NCBI RefSeq assembly: GCF_937988725.1
Contig: NZ_CALKHS010000010.1
Span: 248,001 to 312,000, forward strand
DNA: 64,000 bases
Source of the DNA: an uncultured Castellaniella sp.
Lineage (GTDB): Bacteria; Pseudomonadota; Gammaproteobacteria; Burkholderiales; Burkholderiaceae_B
Direction of reading: 5' to 3'
Position numbers and translations under genes: made by a program. Positions 15,251-24,323 of this stretch are shown here, piece by piece. Within the stretch, counting starts at the first letter, position 1. Each line of letters starts with the position of its first letter. Below the pieces are notes generated by a model. That model made no database searches. It was not told the DNA's origin and saw only the letters and a list, made by a program, of their open reading frames with translations.

Positions 15251-16318
15251 ATGATGATGCATTCTTTCTCGCCGCGTTCGCCGGCCGTGCTGGCGGCGCT
15301 CGGCGCAGCCGTGCTCTTTGGCCTGAGCACGCCCATCGCCAAGGCGCTGCTGCACGGCGGCTCTCCCGTGCTGCTTGCGGGCCTGCTGTATCTGGGCAGC
15401 GGCGTCGGCCTGGGGCTGGTCAGGCTGCTGCGGGACCGAGGATGGCGGGCGCCCGCCATGCCGGGTTCCGAATGGCTGTGGCTGCTGCTGGCCGTCGGCT
15501 TCGGCGGCGTGCTGGGGCCGGTGGCCCTGTTGCTGGGCCTGACCCGCACGTCGGCGTCGGCGGCTTCCCTCTTGCTGAATCTGGAAGCCGTGCTCACGGC
15601 GGTGCTCGCCTGGGTGGTGTTCCGCGAGAACGCGGACCGGCGCATCGTCGCCGGCATGGCGCTGATCGTCCTGGGCGCGGTCGCCCTCGCGTTGCCGGGG
15701 GTGGCCGACAGCGCCTCGTTCGACGCGGGCGGAGCCCTGGTGGCGGCCGCTTGCCTGTGCTGGGCGCTGGACAACAACTTCACGCGCAAGGTGTCGGCCA
15801 CCGACGCGCTTTTCGTGGCCGGGTTCAAGGGTCTGAGCGCGGGTGTCGTGAATGTCGGCATGGCGCTGTGGCTGGGCGCCGAGTGGCCGCAGGCGCCGTT
15901 CGTCGGGCTTGCCATGGTCGTCGGTTTCCTGGGCTACGGGGTGAGCCTGGTGCTGTTCGTCCTTGCCTTGCGCGGCCTGGGGACGGCCCGGACGGGCGCG
16001 TACTTTTCCACCGCGCCCTTCATCGGCGCCGCCGTGGCGGTTCTCGGATTCGGCGAGCATCCGTCCTGGATGTTCTGGGCGGCCGCGCTGCTGATGGCGG
16101 CAGGCGTGTGGCTGCACCTGACCGAACGCCACGAACATCCGCATACGCATGAATCCATGACGCACACGCACCGTCACGTGCACGACGCCCACCATCAGCA
16201 TGCTCACGATTTCCCGTGGGACGGGCGCGAGCCCCATACGCATGAGCACACCCACGCGCCGCTGACGCACAGCCATCCGCACTATCCGGACATCCATCAC
16301 CGGCATCGGCATACGTAA
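15251..16318 (+). CDS. EamA/DMT-family transporter with histidine-rich tail
   Basis: A 355-residue protein with ten predicted membrane helices in two EamA repeats (about residues 10-140 and 150-285). A C-terminal soluble tail of about 60 residues contains over 20 histidines (HEHPHTHESM, HTHRHVHDAHHQHAH, HTHEHTHAPLTHSH). EamA proteins export or import small metabolites. A metal-binding tail suggests transport or sensing of a transition metal, which fits the divergent CusR box. Start chosen at ATG 15251 because an AGAGAGGT site precedes it; the frame is open upstream. Confidence 0.8.
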   Translation: MMMHSFSPRSPAVLAALGAAVLFGLSTPIAKALLHGGSPVLLAGLLYLGSGVGLGLVRLLRDRGWRAPAMPGSEWLWLLLAVGFGGVLGPVALLLGLTRTSASAASLLLNLEAVLTAVLAWVVFRENADRRIVAGMALIVLGAVALALPGVADSASFDAGGALVAAACLCWALDNNFTRKVSATDALFVAGFKGLSAGVVNVGMALWLGAEWPQAPFVGLAMVVGFLGYGVSLVLFVLALRGLGTARTGAYFSTAPFIGAAVAVLGFGEHPSWMFWAAALLMAAGVWLHLTERHEHPHTHESMTHTHRHVHDAHHQHAHDFPWDGREPHTHEHTHAPLTHSHPHYPDIHHRHRHT

Positions 16319-16525
16319 GGCGTAAGGCGGGTTCCGGCCGCGGCCCGAGTGGCCCGGGCGCCACATCGCGCCATGAACATTCTGTATTTTCAGGCAATAA
16401 AAGTGAATGTTTGTACCGCGGGCGAAGGAGACGCGGGATCGGGTAATAACTTGACGTACATTGCCCGCCCGTTCGTCCGCGCTTGCACGACAATGGCGCT
16501 ACCTCAATTTGTTGGCAGACGGCTG

Positions 16526-16846
16526 ATGAGAAAAGCGATATCTGTAGCGGCGCTGGCGCTGGGACTATCGGCGGCAGCCCCGATGGCGTGGGCGGGCGGC
16601 GTGGATCTGAGCATTGGCATCGGCATCCCGGGCGTCGTTTTCGGAGGCCCTCCCGTGTACTATGCGCCGCCGCCTCCTCCTCCGCGCGTGGTCGTGGTTC
16701 CGGATCCGGTCTACGTGCCCGGCGTGCCCTATTATTACGACCAGCATGCCTACAAGCATGCCCAGAAGCGCTGGCGCAAGCATCAGGAACGGGCGTGGAA
16801 AGAATACCGCCGCTCCTATTACGGCGACTATGACGACGACGATTGA
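16526..16846 (+). CDS. Small exported Pro/Tyr-rich protein of unknown function
   Basis: A 106-residue product with a signal peptide (MRKAISVAALALGLSAAAPMAWA). The mature part has a glycine-rich IGIGIPGVVFGG strand, a polyproline run with Tyr (PPVYYAPPPPPP), a VPDPVYVPGVPYYYDQH segment and a basic then acidic tail (RWRKHQERAWKEYRR...DYDDDD). It resembles the small periplasmic or outer-membrane-associated proteins that are common in this family of bacteria; no function is known to me. The start is set at MRKAIS because it alone yields a signal peptide. It overlaps the convergent EamA gene by 19 nt at the 3' ends. Confidence 0.6.
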   Translation: MRKAISVAALALGLSAAAPMAWAGGVDLSIGIGIPGVVFGGPPVYYAPPPPPPRVVVVPDPVYVPGVPYYYDQHAYKHAQKRWRKHQERAWKEYRRSYYGDYDDDD

Positions 16847-17745
16847 CCGTCGGCCCGCTTGATCTTTCGGAAAGCGATCGCCCGCCCGGCGCCGCTTTCC
16901 TTTTCGGGCCTCGTGCCCAGCCACACGCTGGCCGCGACGATCGCCATCCCGGCGAGCTGCGGCGGGCTGAGCGCCTGATCCAGGAAGAGCCATCCCAGGA
17001 TGGCCGCCGTCACGGGGCTCAGGAACAGCAATGAGGACACCGCGACGGGGCTGAGCCGGCCGATGCCTCTGAACCAGAGCGCGTAGGTCAGGGCGGCGCC
17101 GACCAGGCTCAACCAGGCCAGGCCCAGCAGATTGCCCGCGGTGGGCGCGGGCAGGGCGGGGCCGGACACCAGCACCACAGGGACCAGCAACAGGCCGCCC
17201 AGGCAGAGCTGCCAGGCGGTCATGGTCAGCATCGGCACCTGCGCCTGCCACTTCCGGGCCAGGACGTTGCCCAGCGCCATGGACACGGCGCCGGCCAGCC
17301 CGGCGGCGATGCCCAGCCCGTCCAGATCCGCGCCGGGGCCCAGGACCAGCAGGCCCACGCCTGCGATGCCCGCCAGTCCGGCCAGCAGCGATGCCATGCG
17401 CGGGCGGGTGGCCAGCAACGCGGGGGCGATCAGGGCGACGATCAGGGGCTGGATCGCGCCCACGGTCGCGGCGACCCCGCCTGGCAGCCGGTAGGCCGCG
17501 ACGAACAGCAGACTCAGGAAAATGGAGATGTTCAACGCGCCCAGCACCAGGCTGCGCAGCCACCAGATGCCGGTGGGCAGGCGTCGCGCGATCAGGAGCA
17601 GCAGCAGTCCCGCGGGCAGCGCGCGCAGCAGCGCGACCGCCATGGGATCGAAGCCCGGCAGGAATTCCGTGGTGACGATGTAGGTGCTGCCCCAGATGGC
17701 CGGGGCGCTGGCGGTCAGCAGCAGGTCGGGCGTTGAGGTTCTCAT
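16828..17745 (-). CDS. EamA/DMT-family transporter
   Basis: A 305-residue, ten-helix drug/metabolite transporter. Features are the N-terminal TSTPDLLLTASAPAIWGSTYIVTTEFL motif and a second EamA repeat from about residue 150 (ALSPPQLAGMAIVAASVWLG near the end). Substrate is not predictable; relatives export amino acids or drugs. It overlaps the start of the nitroreductase gene by 4 nt, so both are likely one transcript. The C-terminus after residue 285 is polar with Ser repeats. Confidence 0.85.
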   Translation of the reverse strand: MRTSTPDLLLTASAPAIWGSTYIVTTEFLPGFDPMAVALLRALPAGLLLLLIARRLPTGIWWLRSLVLGALNISIFLSLLFVAAYRLPGGVAATVGAIQPLIVALIAPALLATRPRMASLLAGLAGIAGVGLLVLGPGADLDGLGIAAGLAGAVSMALGNVLARKWQAQVPMLTMTAWQLCLGGLLLVPVVLVSGPALPAPTAGNLLGLAWLSLVGAALTYALWFRGIGRLSPVAVSSLLFLSPVTAAILGWLFLDQALSPPQLAGMAIVAASVWLGTRPEKESGAGRAIAFRKIKRADGQSSSS

Positions 17746-18356
17746 GCGATCTCCAGCACTTCGGAGAGCGGCCGGCGCGGTTTCTGCGGCCAGTTTCCGG
17801 GCGCGGCGCGGCCCACGGGCACCAGCATGACGGGCAGTTCCTCATCGGCCAGCTTGAAGGCGCGGCGGACGCCGGCCTCGTCGAAGCCGGTCATGGGGCT
17901 GGAGGCCAGGCCCAGCGCCGAGGCGGCGTGGATCAGCGTCGCCGCGCCCAGCGAGGCGGACCGGATGGCCTCATCCCGGGCGGCGCCGGGATCCGCATAC
18001 TTTTTGCGCACATCGTCCTGCCAGGAAGCCGCCATCGAGGCCGGCATGTGTCCGGTATCCACGAAAGGCTGGAGCCGGCGGCCGAGCGCCTGCGGGTCGG
18101 GCGGCAGGCCGCAGACGATGAAGGTGACGGCGGCGGCGGACACCTTGGTCTGCCCGTAGGCCAGTTCGCACAGGCGGCGTTTGGACGGCGTCGCGCGCAC
18201 GGCGATGTAGCGCCAGTTCTGCAGGTTGTAGGCGCTGGGCGCCCGTGTGGCGAGGTCGACCAGTTGCCGGATCAGATCGTCTTCCATGTCGTGCGATTCG
18301 TCGAAGCGGTTGCCGGAAAATCGTTGCTGGATCAAGGCGATGGCTGGATGGGTCAT
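17742..18356 (-). CDS. Nitroreductase-family flavoprotein
   Basis: A 204-residue FMN-dependent nitroreductase. It shows NRFDESHDMEDDLIRQLVDLATRAPSAYNLQNWRYIAVRA, where the S-A-Y-N-x-Q-x-W motif contacts FMN, and a C-terminal GRAAPGNWPQKPRRPLSEVLE, like SagB/NfsB relatives with the terminal RRPLSE. It likely reduces quinones or nitro compounds with NAD(P)H. It lies downstream of an AT-rich promoter region (18380-18470) and overlaps the EamA gene. Confidence 0.85.
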   Translation of the reverse strand: MTHPAIALIQQRFSGNRFDESHDMEDDLIRQLVDLATRAPSAYNLQNWRYIAVRATPSKRRLCELAYGQTKVSAAAVTFIVCGLPPDPQALGRRLQPFVDTGHMPASMAASWQDDVRKKYADPGAARDEAIRSASLGAATLIHAASALGLASSPMTGFDEAGVRRAFKLADEELPVMLVPVGRAAPGNWPQKPRRPLSEVLEIA

Positions 18357-18483
18357 GGCGGGCTCCCGGATGTTGGATGTCAGCCGCCAGTGTATTTAGT
18401 CGAATCTGGAATGATAATTCCCGTCATGATTGATGGATATTCAACTAACAGTGAATAATTGATCCGCGCCCGTTCCGATCCAG

Positions 18484-18645
18484 TCAATCGTCCGCCAGCG
18501 CGTCGAAGCGCTGCGCGAGATAGTCGATCAGCAGCCGGACCGAGGGCAGAAGCCCTCGGCGCGAGGGAAATACCGCGTGGATGATTTCCCTGCGCGGAGC
18601 CCAGTCGTCGAGCTCGGCGGGCGATGCGGGCAGGCCTCGCTGCCG
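18484..18645 (-). pseudogene. 3' remnant of a LysR-family regulator gene
   Basis: On the minus strand the frame ending at the TGA (18484-18486) reads ELDDWAPRREIIHAVFPSRR, then GLLPSVRLLIDYLAQRFDALADD. This is the C-terminal end of the LysR co-inducer domain (DWAP...IHAVFPSRRGLLPSVRLLIDYL). About 45-50 residues remain out of about 300; an in-frame stop lies just upstream (around 18655). The missing part, together with the 5' part of the adjacent gene, was probably removed by one deletion. Confidence 0.75.
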
Positions 18646-18649
18646 CACA

Positions 18650-19327
18650 ATGGTTCAGCTGTGGGTCAATCTGCCCGCTCGGGACAAGATGACGCCGCCC
18701 GCTTACCAGGCGATCCGGAATGCGGATGTTCCGGTGGTCGATCTTCCCGGCGGCGCCGGGTCGGTGCGCGTCATCGCCGGCGCCTGCGACGGGCGCCAGG
18801 GGCCGGCAAGGACCCGCAGCCCCATGAACGTGTGGGATCTGCGCCTTGTGAGCGACGGTCACGGTTCGCTGGCGCTGCCCGATGGCTGGACCGGGTCGAT
18901 CGCCGTGCTGCACGGCACGGTCCTGGTCAATGGCGATGTCATCGCCCGAGAAGGGCAGATGGTGGAGTTCGATCGCGTCGGCCGGGATGTCTCGATCGAG
19001 GCCAACACCGACGCGGTGCTGCTGGTGCTGAGCGGAGAGCCGATCGACGAGCCCATCGTGGGCTATGGCCCCTTCGTCATGAACAGCGAAGAGGAGATCG
19101 TCCAGGCCTTCGACGACTTCAAGCACGGGCGGCTGGCGGGCGTGGTGCCCATGGACACCGGCGCCGTGGCGTCCGAGCTGCAGAAGACCTGGAACCGCGA
19201 GGACGCTCTGGAATGGGCCCAGGTCTACACCCGGATCTTCCCGGCATATCAGCTGCTGATCGAGAGCTACGCCAAGGCGCAGGACGTCGCGAAGAACGGC
19301 GAAGCCCTGGATTCCCAGCGACGGTGA
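18650..19327 (+). pseudogene. Pirin remnant lacking its N-terminal cupin half
   Basis: The frame opens at MVQLWVNLPARDKMTPPAYQ, which corresponds to the middle of pirins (the link into the C-terminal cupin). The C-terminal cupin follows (VRVIAGACDGRQGPART, LSGEPIDEPIVGYGPFVMN). The first about 110 residues, including the metal-binding histidines, are absent. After the pirin end (DDFKHGRLAG) comes a tail of about 55 residues (MDTGAVASELQKTWNREDAL...) that I do not recognise. It directly abuts the LysR remnant, so a functional product is doubtful. Compare the intact pirin at 33312-34193. Confidence 0.7.
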
Positions 19328-19381
19328 TCCGGGCCCCGGACGGGCGGCCCGGCGAGGCGCCGCATCGATGCGGGCGGTGTC

Positions 19382-22195
19382 TCAGGCCACGGCTTCCGCC
19401 CGGCGCTGCAGGACCCCGATCGGCGGCGCCCAGCGGGCGTCGCGCGGCTTCTTGCTGGTCACCAGCGTAATGTCGGCCGGCTCGAAGACTTCCACGTTGT
19501 GGGTGATCGGGGTCGTCAGCACGTACTGGGCGCGGGTGGATTTCAGGAAGTGGCCCACCAGCTGGATGTTGCGCACGTCCAGGTGGGCGAAGGGCTCGTC
19601 GATGAAGACGAAACCGCCGGACATTTCATCGTCCTTCAGCAGCCCCACCAGCAGGATCAGGGATTTGATCACCTGCTGGCCGCCGGACGCTTCGCCGTCG
19701 TTCAGGCCGATGCTGCCCTTGCCGTCGAAATTGAAACTGACCTTCAGTTCGGCCTGGCGCAGCACCGTGTCGTCGTTGTCCAGGTGCGGCATGTCGGCAT
19801 TGACCTCCACGCCGGCCAGTTCGCCCAGTTCGGTGATGTTGCGCCGGTAGCGGCGCACGGTGGTGCGCAGCACGTCGATGTAGCGTTCCCGGGCATTGTC
19901 CACGGCGGTGGTGGCCGCCGCGTTGCGGGCCTTGCAGGTGGACAGCCGGGATTCCTGGTCGCCGACGGTGGCCTGCATCAGGATCTGCTTGTCTTCCACC
20001 GTGCCGTCGGTTTCCCACTGGCCTTCCCGCAATTCCTGTTCGATGGCTTCGCCGCGCAGCCTGGCCAGCTTGGCGTACTGATAATGCTCCACCAGGGACT
20101 TGATCCGGGCCGGAGTGATCCAGGTCGCGGGGAAGTCCCGCTTTCGCTGCTTCGACGCGGCGGCCCGGCTCTGCTGTTCGTGGCGGCGGACCTGCCAGTC
20201 GCGTTCGGCGCGTTCCGCGTCGCGATCGCCGTCGGACAGGCGCGACTGCAAAGCGTCATAGCGGTCGCTGGTCTGGGTTCGCGCAATGATGGCCTGCTTG
20301 AGTTCGGTTTCCAGCGTCGCCCAGCGTTCGCTGGCGCTTTGGCGCGCCTGCTTCAGGGCCGGCCATTGCTGGCGGGCTCGTTCGAAGGCATCGCTGCGTT
20401 CCGCCAGTTCCGCGGCGGCCAGGCGCCCCTGGCCCGCCTGGCGGGCGGCGTCCAGTTGGCGGCGCAAGGCCTGTTCCTCTTGAGCCAGTTCGGTCAGTTG
20501 CCGGTCCAGTTGCTCCAGTTGCTGCCGGATGGCTTCTGAACGGGCCGCCAGGGCGGCGGCGCCGAACTGGTGCTGCGAGGGATCGACCCAGACGCTGCGC
20601 CCGCCCCGGCGGTCGCGCCAGTAGGCTTCCGGCGTGATCCACTCGCCGCCGAGCCGCGCGCCGGCCTGGGTGTTGGCGACGCGCTGGATCTGGGCCAGTT
20701 GCTGCAGCAGCCAGGCCGGGGCCGTGTCGGAGAATCGCAGGACGGCCAGCAGGCTGTCGGGCGGCGGCTTGGCGGGGGCGGGCGCCGATTCCGCCACCAG
20801 ATAGTGCCGATAGCGTTCTTTTTCCGCCAGCGCCATGGCGCGGCCCTCGTCGCCGGGCGTGTGCAGGACCACGACCCAGCGGGCCGCGCGCAGCACGCCT
20901 TCGGCTGCGGCCCGCCATTGCGGATCGGTGATGTCGATCACGTCCGCCATCAGGTGATGATCGATCTGGTGCTGGCGCAGCAGGCGCTGGAAGCGCTGGA
21001 CTTCGGGCGGCGTGGGCGATTGGCGCTGGCCCTGCAGATCATCCAGGTCGGACTGCAGCTGGCTGCGTTGCGCGCTGGCGGCATGCCAACGGCCGCCGAG
21101 TTCCGTGTTCCGCTGTTCCAGTTCGCGCACGCGGTCCGCCAGTTGCGCGCTGTCGCCTTCGATGGCGGCCAGTTTCCGCAGTTCTTCGGCGTGCCTGACC
21201 AGTTCTTCGACGGGACGCTCGGCCTCCCTGGCCTGCTGCTGGGCGCTCAGGGCGCCGTCCCTGTCCTGTTCCAGCTGGCGCACGCGCGCGTCGAGCATCT
21301 GGCGTTCATCCAGCAATTGCAGCAGGCGCTGCCGGTCCTGGGATCGCTGCCGCCGCTGGCCGGACTGGTGCAGGCGCTGGCGGTGCAGTTCCGCCAGACG
21401 CGCGGCGATGTCGCGGCGGGCTTCGTGCCAGTCCAGCACCGGGATGACTTCAGCGGCCAGGATCTCGCGTTCGCGCAGCTTGCCCTGATGCTGGCGGTAC
21501 AGATTGACGCGGGCTTCCAGTTCCGCCAATTGGGCGCGGCCGTGCGAGAGTTCGCGCTCGGCCTGTTCCACTTCGGCTTCCTGGTCGCGCAGGTGGCGGC
21601 GGGCTTCTTCGTAGCGGTCCAGCACTTCCTGATCGCCGAACACGTCGAAGACCAGGCGCAGCAGTTCCTTGGGGGAATATTCGCAGAGCCGGTCGGTCTG
21701 CCCTTGCTCCAGCGCCAGCACGCGGGCGATGGCCCGCGACAGCCCGGCGCCTTCCAGGCGCTTGCGCCAGTGCTCGATGCCCAGCCAGTCCTTGTCGGCA
21801 GACTGGATCAGGGTTTCGATGGGCACGTCGCCGTCGGCCATCAGGTAGCGGCGCTGCCAGTCGCCGCCGTTGCGGTCGATGCGGCAGGCCAGCGTCACCT
21901 GGTCGGCGTACAGCAGGTTGCGGGCGAAGGGCCGGCTGGAGGTCTGGCGGGTATGCGGCCGATTGTCGACCACGGCGCGCAGCCAGGTCGTGTCGGCGTT
22001 GGCGTGCCGCGCATAGGTCTTGTAGTTGCGCCCGCCCGAACAGTCCAGCCCCAGCAGGGTGCGCATGGCGTCCAGCAGGGTGGTCTTGCCCGATCCATTG
22101 GGACCCGCCACCGTGATGATGGCGCCGTCCAGGGGCAGGGTCAGGCGCTGGCAGTAGTCCCACTGCAGCAGTTCCAGGGATTGCAGGTGGAACAT
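19382..22195 (-). CDS. mksB: MksB, SMC-like ATPase of a condensin complex
   Basis: A 937-residue ATPase of the MukB/MksB/JetC class. Walker A GPNGSGKTTLLDAM is near residue 33. Long coiled coil runs from about residue 200 to 780 (QRRQRSQDRQRLLQLLDERQ..., Gln/Arg/Leu heptads) with a hinge-like non-coil region around 430-560. Then come the ABC signature GEASGGQQVIKSL and Walker B GFVFIDEPFAHLD. The ATG overlaps the mksE stop (TGATG). With MksE and MksF it would compact or extrude loops on DNA, for chromosome organisation or plasmid defence. Length matches MksB (about 900-950), well short of MukB (1480). Confidence 0.85.
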   Translation of the reverse strand: MFHLQSLELLQWDYCQRLTLPLDGAIITVAGPNGSGKTTLLDAMRTLLGLDCSGGRNYKTYARHANADTTWLRAVVDNRPHTRQTSSRPFARNLLYADQVTLACRIDRNGGDWQRRYLMADGDVPIETLIQSADKDWLGIEHWRKRLEGAGLSRAIARVLALEQGQTDRLCEYSPKELLRLVFDVFGDQEVLDRYEEARRHLRDQEAEVEQAERELSHGRAQLAELEARVNLYRQHQGKLREREILAAEVIPVLDWHEARRDIAARLAELHRQRLHQSGQRRQRSQDRQRLLQLLDERQMLDARVRQLEQDRDGALSAQQQAREAERPVEELVRHAEELRKLAAIEGDSAQLADRVRELEQRNTELGGRWHAASAQRSQLQSDLDDLQGQRQSPTPPEVQRFQRLLRQHQIDHHLMADVIDITDPQWRAAAEGVLRAARWVVVLHTPGDEGRAMALAEKERYRHYLVAESAPAPAKPPPDSLLAVLRFSDTAPAWLLQQLAQIQRVANTQAGARLGGEWITPEAYWRDRRGGRSVWVDPSQHQFGAAALAARSEAIRQQLEQLDRQLTELAQEEQALRRQLDAARQAGQGRLAAAELAERSDAFERARQQWPALKQARQSASERWATLETELKQAIIARTQTSDRYDALQSRLSDGDRDAERAERDWQVRRHEQQSRAAASKQRKRDFPATWITPARIKSLVEHYQYAKLARLRGEAIEQELREGQWETDGTVEDKQILMQATVGDQESRLSTCKARNAAATTAVDNARERYIDVLRTTVRRYRRNITELGELAGVEVNADMPHLDNDDTVLRQAELKVSFNFDGKGSIGLNDGEASGGQQVIKSLILLVGLLKDDEMSGGFVFIDEPFAHLDVRNIQLVGHFLKSTRAQYVLTTPITHNVEVFEPADITLVTSKKPRDARWAPPIGVLQRRAEAVA

Positions 22196-22881
22196 CAGAG
22201 ATCGTCCTTTGAGTCGTCGGCGCCGGCCTGTTGCCGGGTGCGGGCCAGCACGTCGCCCAGCGCGCCTTCCAGGATGCGCGGCGCCAGCGCGTCGTAGTCC
22301 AGGAGCAGGTCCAGCAGCGGCCCTTCCGCGATGTCGTCGCCATGGCGCGCGATGAAACCGCGATTCTCCAGGCGCTTCAGATTGCCGTCCATGCGGGTCT
22401 TGCGGCCCAGCTGCGGGCCGAAATCGGCCAGCAGCGCCTTGTACGATACCGTGGGGCTGACGCTGGCGGCGCTGGGCAGCGGGCGTTCGGCGGCGAACAT
22501 GTCGGCCTGGGGATCGGCGTCGGCCGTGGCCGCCCGCGCGGCTTGGCGTTCGCGCTTGGGCAGCACGATCAGCGACCACAGCAGCACCAGCAGCGAGACG
22601 GCATCGCGCGGCAGATGCGCGTTGTTGTTGGCGTTCAGGCCCGTTTCGCCGAAGACGGCGGTTTCGGCGCTGCGCAGCAGGGCGACCGCGACGTGGTCGG
22701 CGTGGATGTTGTCCACCAGGCGCAGCCCCACCTGGGCCAGGCGGTCCTGCACCGCTTGCCAGACTTCGGCGTCGATCAGGGCGCGGCGCACGCGCGGGTG
22801 CTGCCGGGGCAGCCAGCGGCGGGCCAGCAATTCGGCGGCCAGCAGGGCGGCGGCGTCCAAAGCATCATGCATGAGTGTCAT
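22195..22881 (-). CDS. mksE: MksE, KITE-type condensin subunit
   Basis: A 228-residue protein of mixed helical and winged-helix character. The C-terminal half includes YKALLADFGPQLGRKTRMDGNLKRLENRGFIARHGDDI, a winged-helix pattern. It corresponds to MukE/MksE/JetB, which dimerises and links the kleisin MksF to the SMC. Size fits MukE (about 230). It overlaps mksF by 17 nt (start MTLMHDALD) and mksB by 3 nt, giving a tight three-gene operon. An alternative start is the second Met (22872). Confidence 0.78.
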   Translation of the reverse strand: MTLMHDALDAAALLAAELLARRWLPRQHPRVRRALIDAEVWQAVQDRLAQVGLRLVDNIHADHVAVALLRSAETAVFGETGLNANNNAHLPRDAVSLLVLLWSLIVLPKRERQAARAATADADPQADMFAAERPLPSAASVSPTVSYKALLADFGPQLGRKTRMDGNLKRLENRGFIARHGDDIAEGPLLDLLLDYDALAPRILEGALGDVLARTRQQAGADDSKDDL

Positions 22882-24220
22882 CCGGGGTGTCGGGTTCGAG
22901 GCGGCCGGCGCTCAGGGCCGCGACATAAGGGTCCTGCACGGCGGCGATCTCGGGCAGCAGCACAGCGCGCCAGGCGGAACGCGCCAGATCGCCCGTCAGG
23001 CCTTTCAGCGCGCGGGCCTGCCGGTCGCCCAGCAGGGGCAGCAATTGCAGGCGGTAGGCCGCCTGGGCGTAGCGGCCGCCCAGCACGGCCTGGCCGATGG
23101 GGCGCGGCACGGCGGCGTCCTCGGCCGTGGCCGTCGCCGTCCAGTCGCCCAGCTGGGCAATCAGATCTTCCAGTTCCTGCGGCATGCTCAGGGTTTCCAG
23201 GGTGCCGGATGCGGCTTGGGCGGCCGGCGGCAGGCCCTGGCTGCGCCGCGGGTCGGGCCGGTCGCGCTCGAACTCGCCTTCGGCGACGTCCACCAGCTCA
23301 TGGCCGCTGATGAAGACGGGCTGCGGATTGACCGAGAGCGCGTCGCCCAGCAGTTCGTGCAGCGCCCCCCGGGACTGCAGCCATTGCCGGACATCGGAAC
23401 TGGTGATGCCGGTGGTGCCCAGCGTGACGCGCTGGCGGTCGGCCTGCTGCAGCGCCCGGTTGAACTGGCTCGCCATCGACAGGAGCCGCGCCTGGCCGCC
23501 GCCCAGCGCCCGGGCCTCGCGTTCCAGACGCGGATCGTCATGATCGCTGCGGATCAGCGCCGTCAGGGCTTCGCCGGCGCGCTCGACCAGGGCCAGAGCC
23601 CGCTCGAAACGGGGTTGGGCTTCGCGCAGCCGGGCTTCCGAGCCGCTGGCGATGACGTCGGCGAACTCGTCGTAGCGCCGCGCCAGCTGCGCGTGCAGAT
23701 GCTGGATCTGGCCTGGATCGGAGAGGCCCAGCGCCTGGGCGCCCGCCACCTGGGACAGCAGGGCGGCCATCTCGTCGTCCTCGTCCGTCGCGCGGGCGAG
23801 CGGCGCCAGCAGGCCTTGCAGCTGCTGGGCCAGGGGCGACAGGTGGTAGTCCTGCGCGGTGGCGTCCCAGATCAGCAGATCCAGGTCGCGCAGACGCTTG
23901 AGACTTGCGTCCAGCGCCTCGGGCCGCAGGCTGAAAAACGCCTGGTTCAGATCGTCGCGCTGCAGGCGGCCCCGGGGCAGGGCGGCCAGTTCCAGGAATA
24001 CCCATAACCGCAGCTGCGCCGTCGCCTGACCGCCGGACAACAGGCCGCGCAAGGCGTCCAGCGCCGCCAGCCGCTGGCCCAGCCGCCATGCCAGAGGCGA
24101 TTCGGCCGCCAGGGCCGGATCGCGGAAGTAAGCTTCGAATGAGCTGCCGTCGGTGTCGTCGGCAAAAGAAACGGCCTCGGCGGCCGGGGTGGAATCCTGG
24201 GTGATCATCTGGCGAATCAT
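22865..24220 (-). CDS. mksF: MksF, kleisin subunit of the MksBEF condensin
   Basis: A 451-residue protein. Its N-terminus has a winged-helix region (QLRLWVFLELAALPRGRLQRDDLNQAFF...ALDASLKRLRDLDLLIW), then a helical bundle (about residues 150-300) and a C-terminal part (about 340-440) that likely contacts the SMC head. The length and position as first gene agree with MukF/MksF/JetA. It is divergent from asnB with about 100 bp between. Two in-frame starts (MIRQMITQ at 24220; MITQ at 24208) are possible. I see no toprim/JetD (MksG) gene on either side, so the operon is MksFEB only. Confidence 0.75.
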   Translation of the reverse strand: MIRQMITQDSTPAAEAVSFADDTDGSSFEAYFRDPALAAESPLAWRLGQRLAALDALRGLLSGGQATAQLRLWVFLELAALPRGRLQRDDLNQAFFSLRPEALDASLKRLRDLDLLIWDATAQDYHLSPLAQQLQGLLAPLARATDEDDEMAALLSQVAGAQALGLSDPGQIQHLHAQLARRYDEFADVIASGSEARLREAQPRFERALALVERAGEALTALIRSDHDDPRLEREARALGGGQARLLSMASQFNRALQQADRQRVTLGTTGITSSDVRQWLQSRGALHELLGDALSVNPQPVFISGHELVDVAEGEFERDRPDPRRSQGLPPAAQAASGTLETLSMPQELEDLIAQLGDWTATATAEDAAVPRPIGQAVLGGRYAQAAYRLQLLPLLGDRQARALKGLTGDLARSAWRAVLLPEIAAVQDPYVAALSAGRLEPDTPDDTHA

Positions 24221-24323
24221 ACTTGATTCAATTCGCGGGTCCGCCCGCTTTAAAATACCTTGCCGACAGGTCCGGGCGGGCCGGTCGGAAACCTCGGAAT
24301 CGAAGAGTCAAGGGGAATGCCGG

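Noticed and set aside
19382..24220. The mks operon as a full Wadjet defence system.
   Set aside because: No JetD/MksG-type nuclease gene is adjacent on either side.
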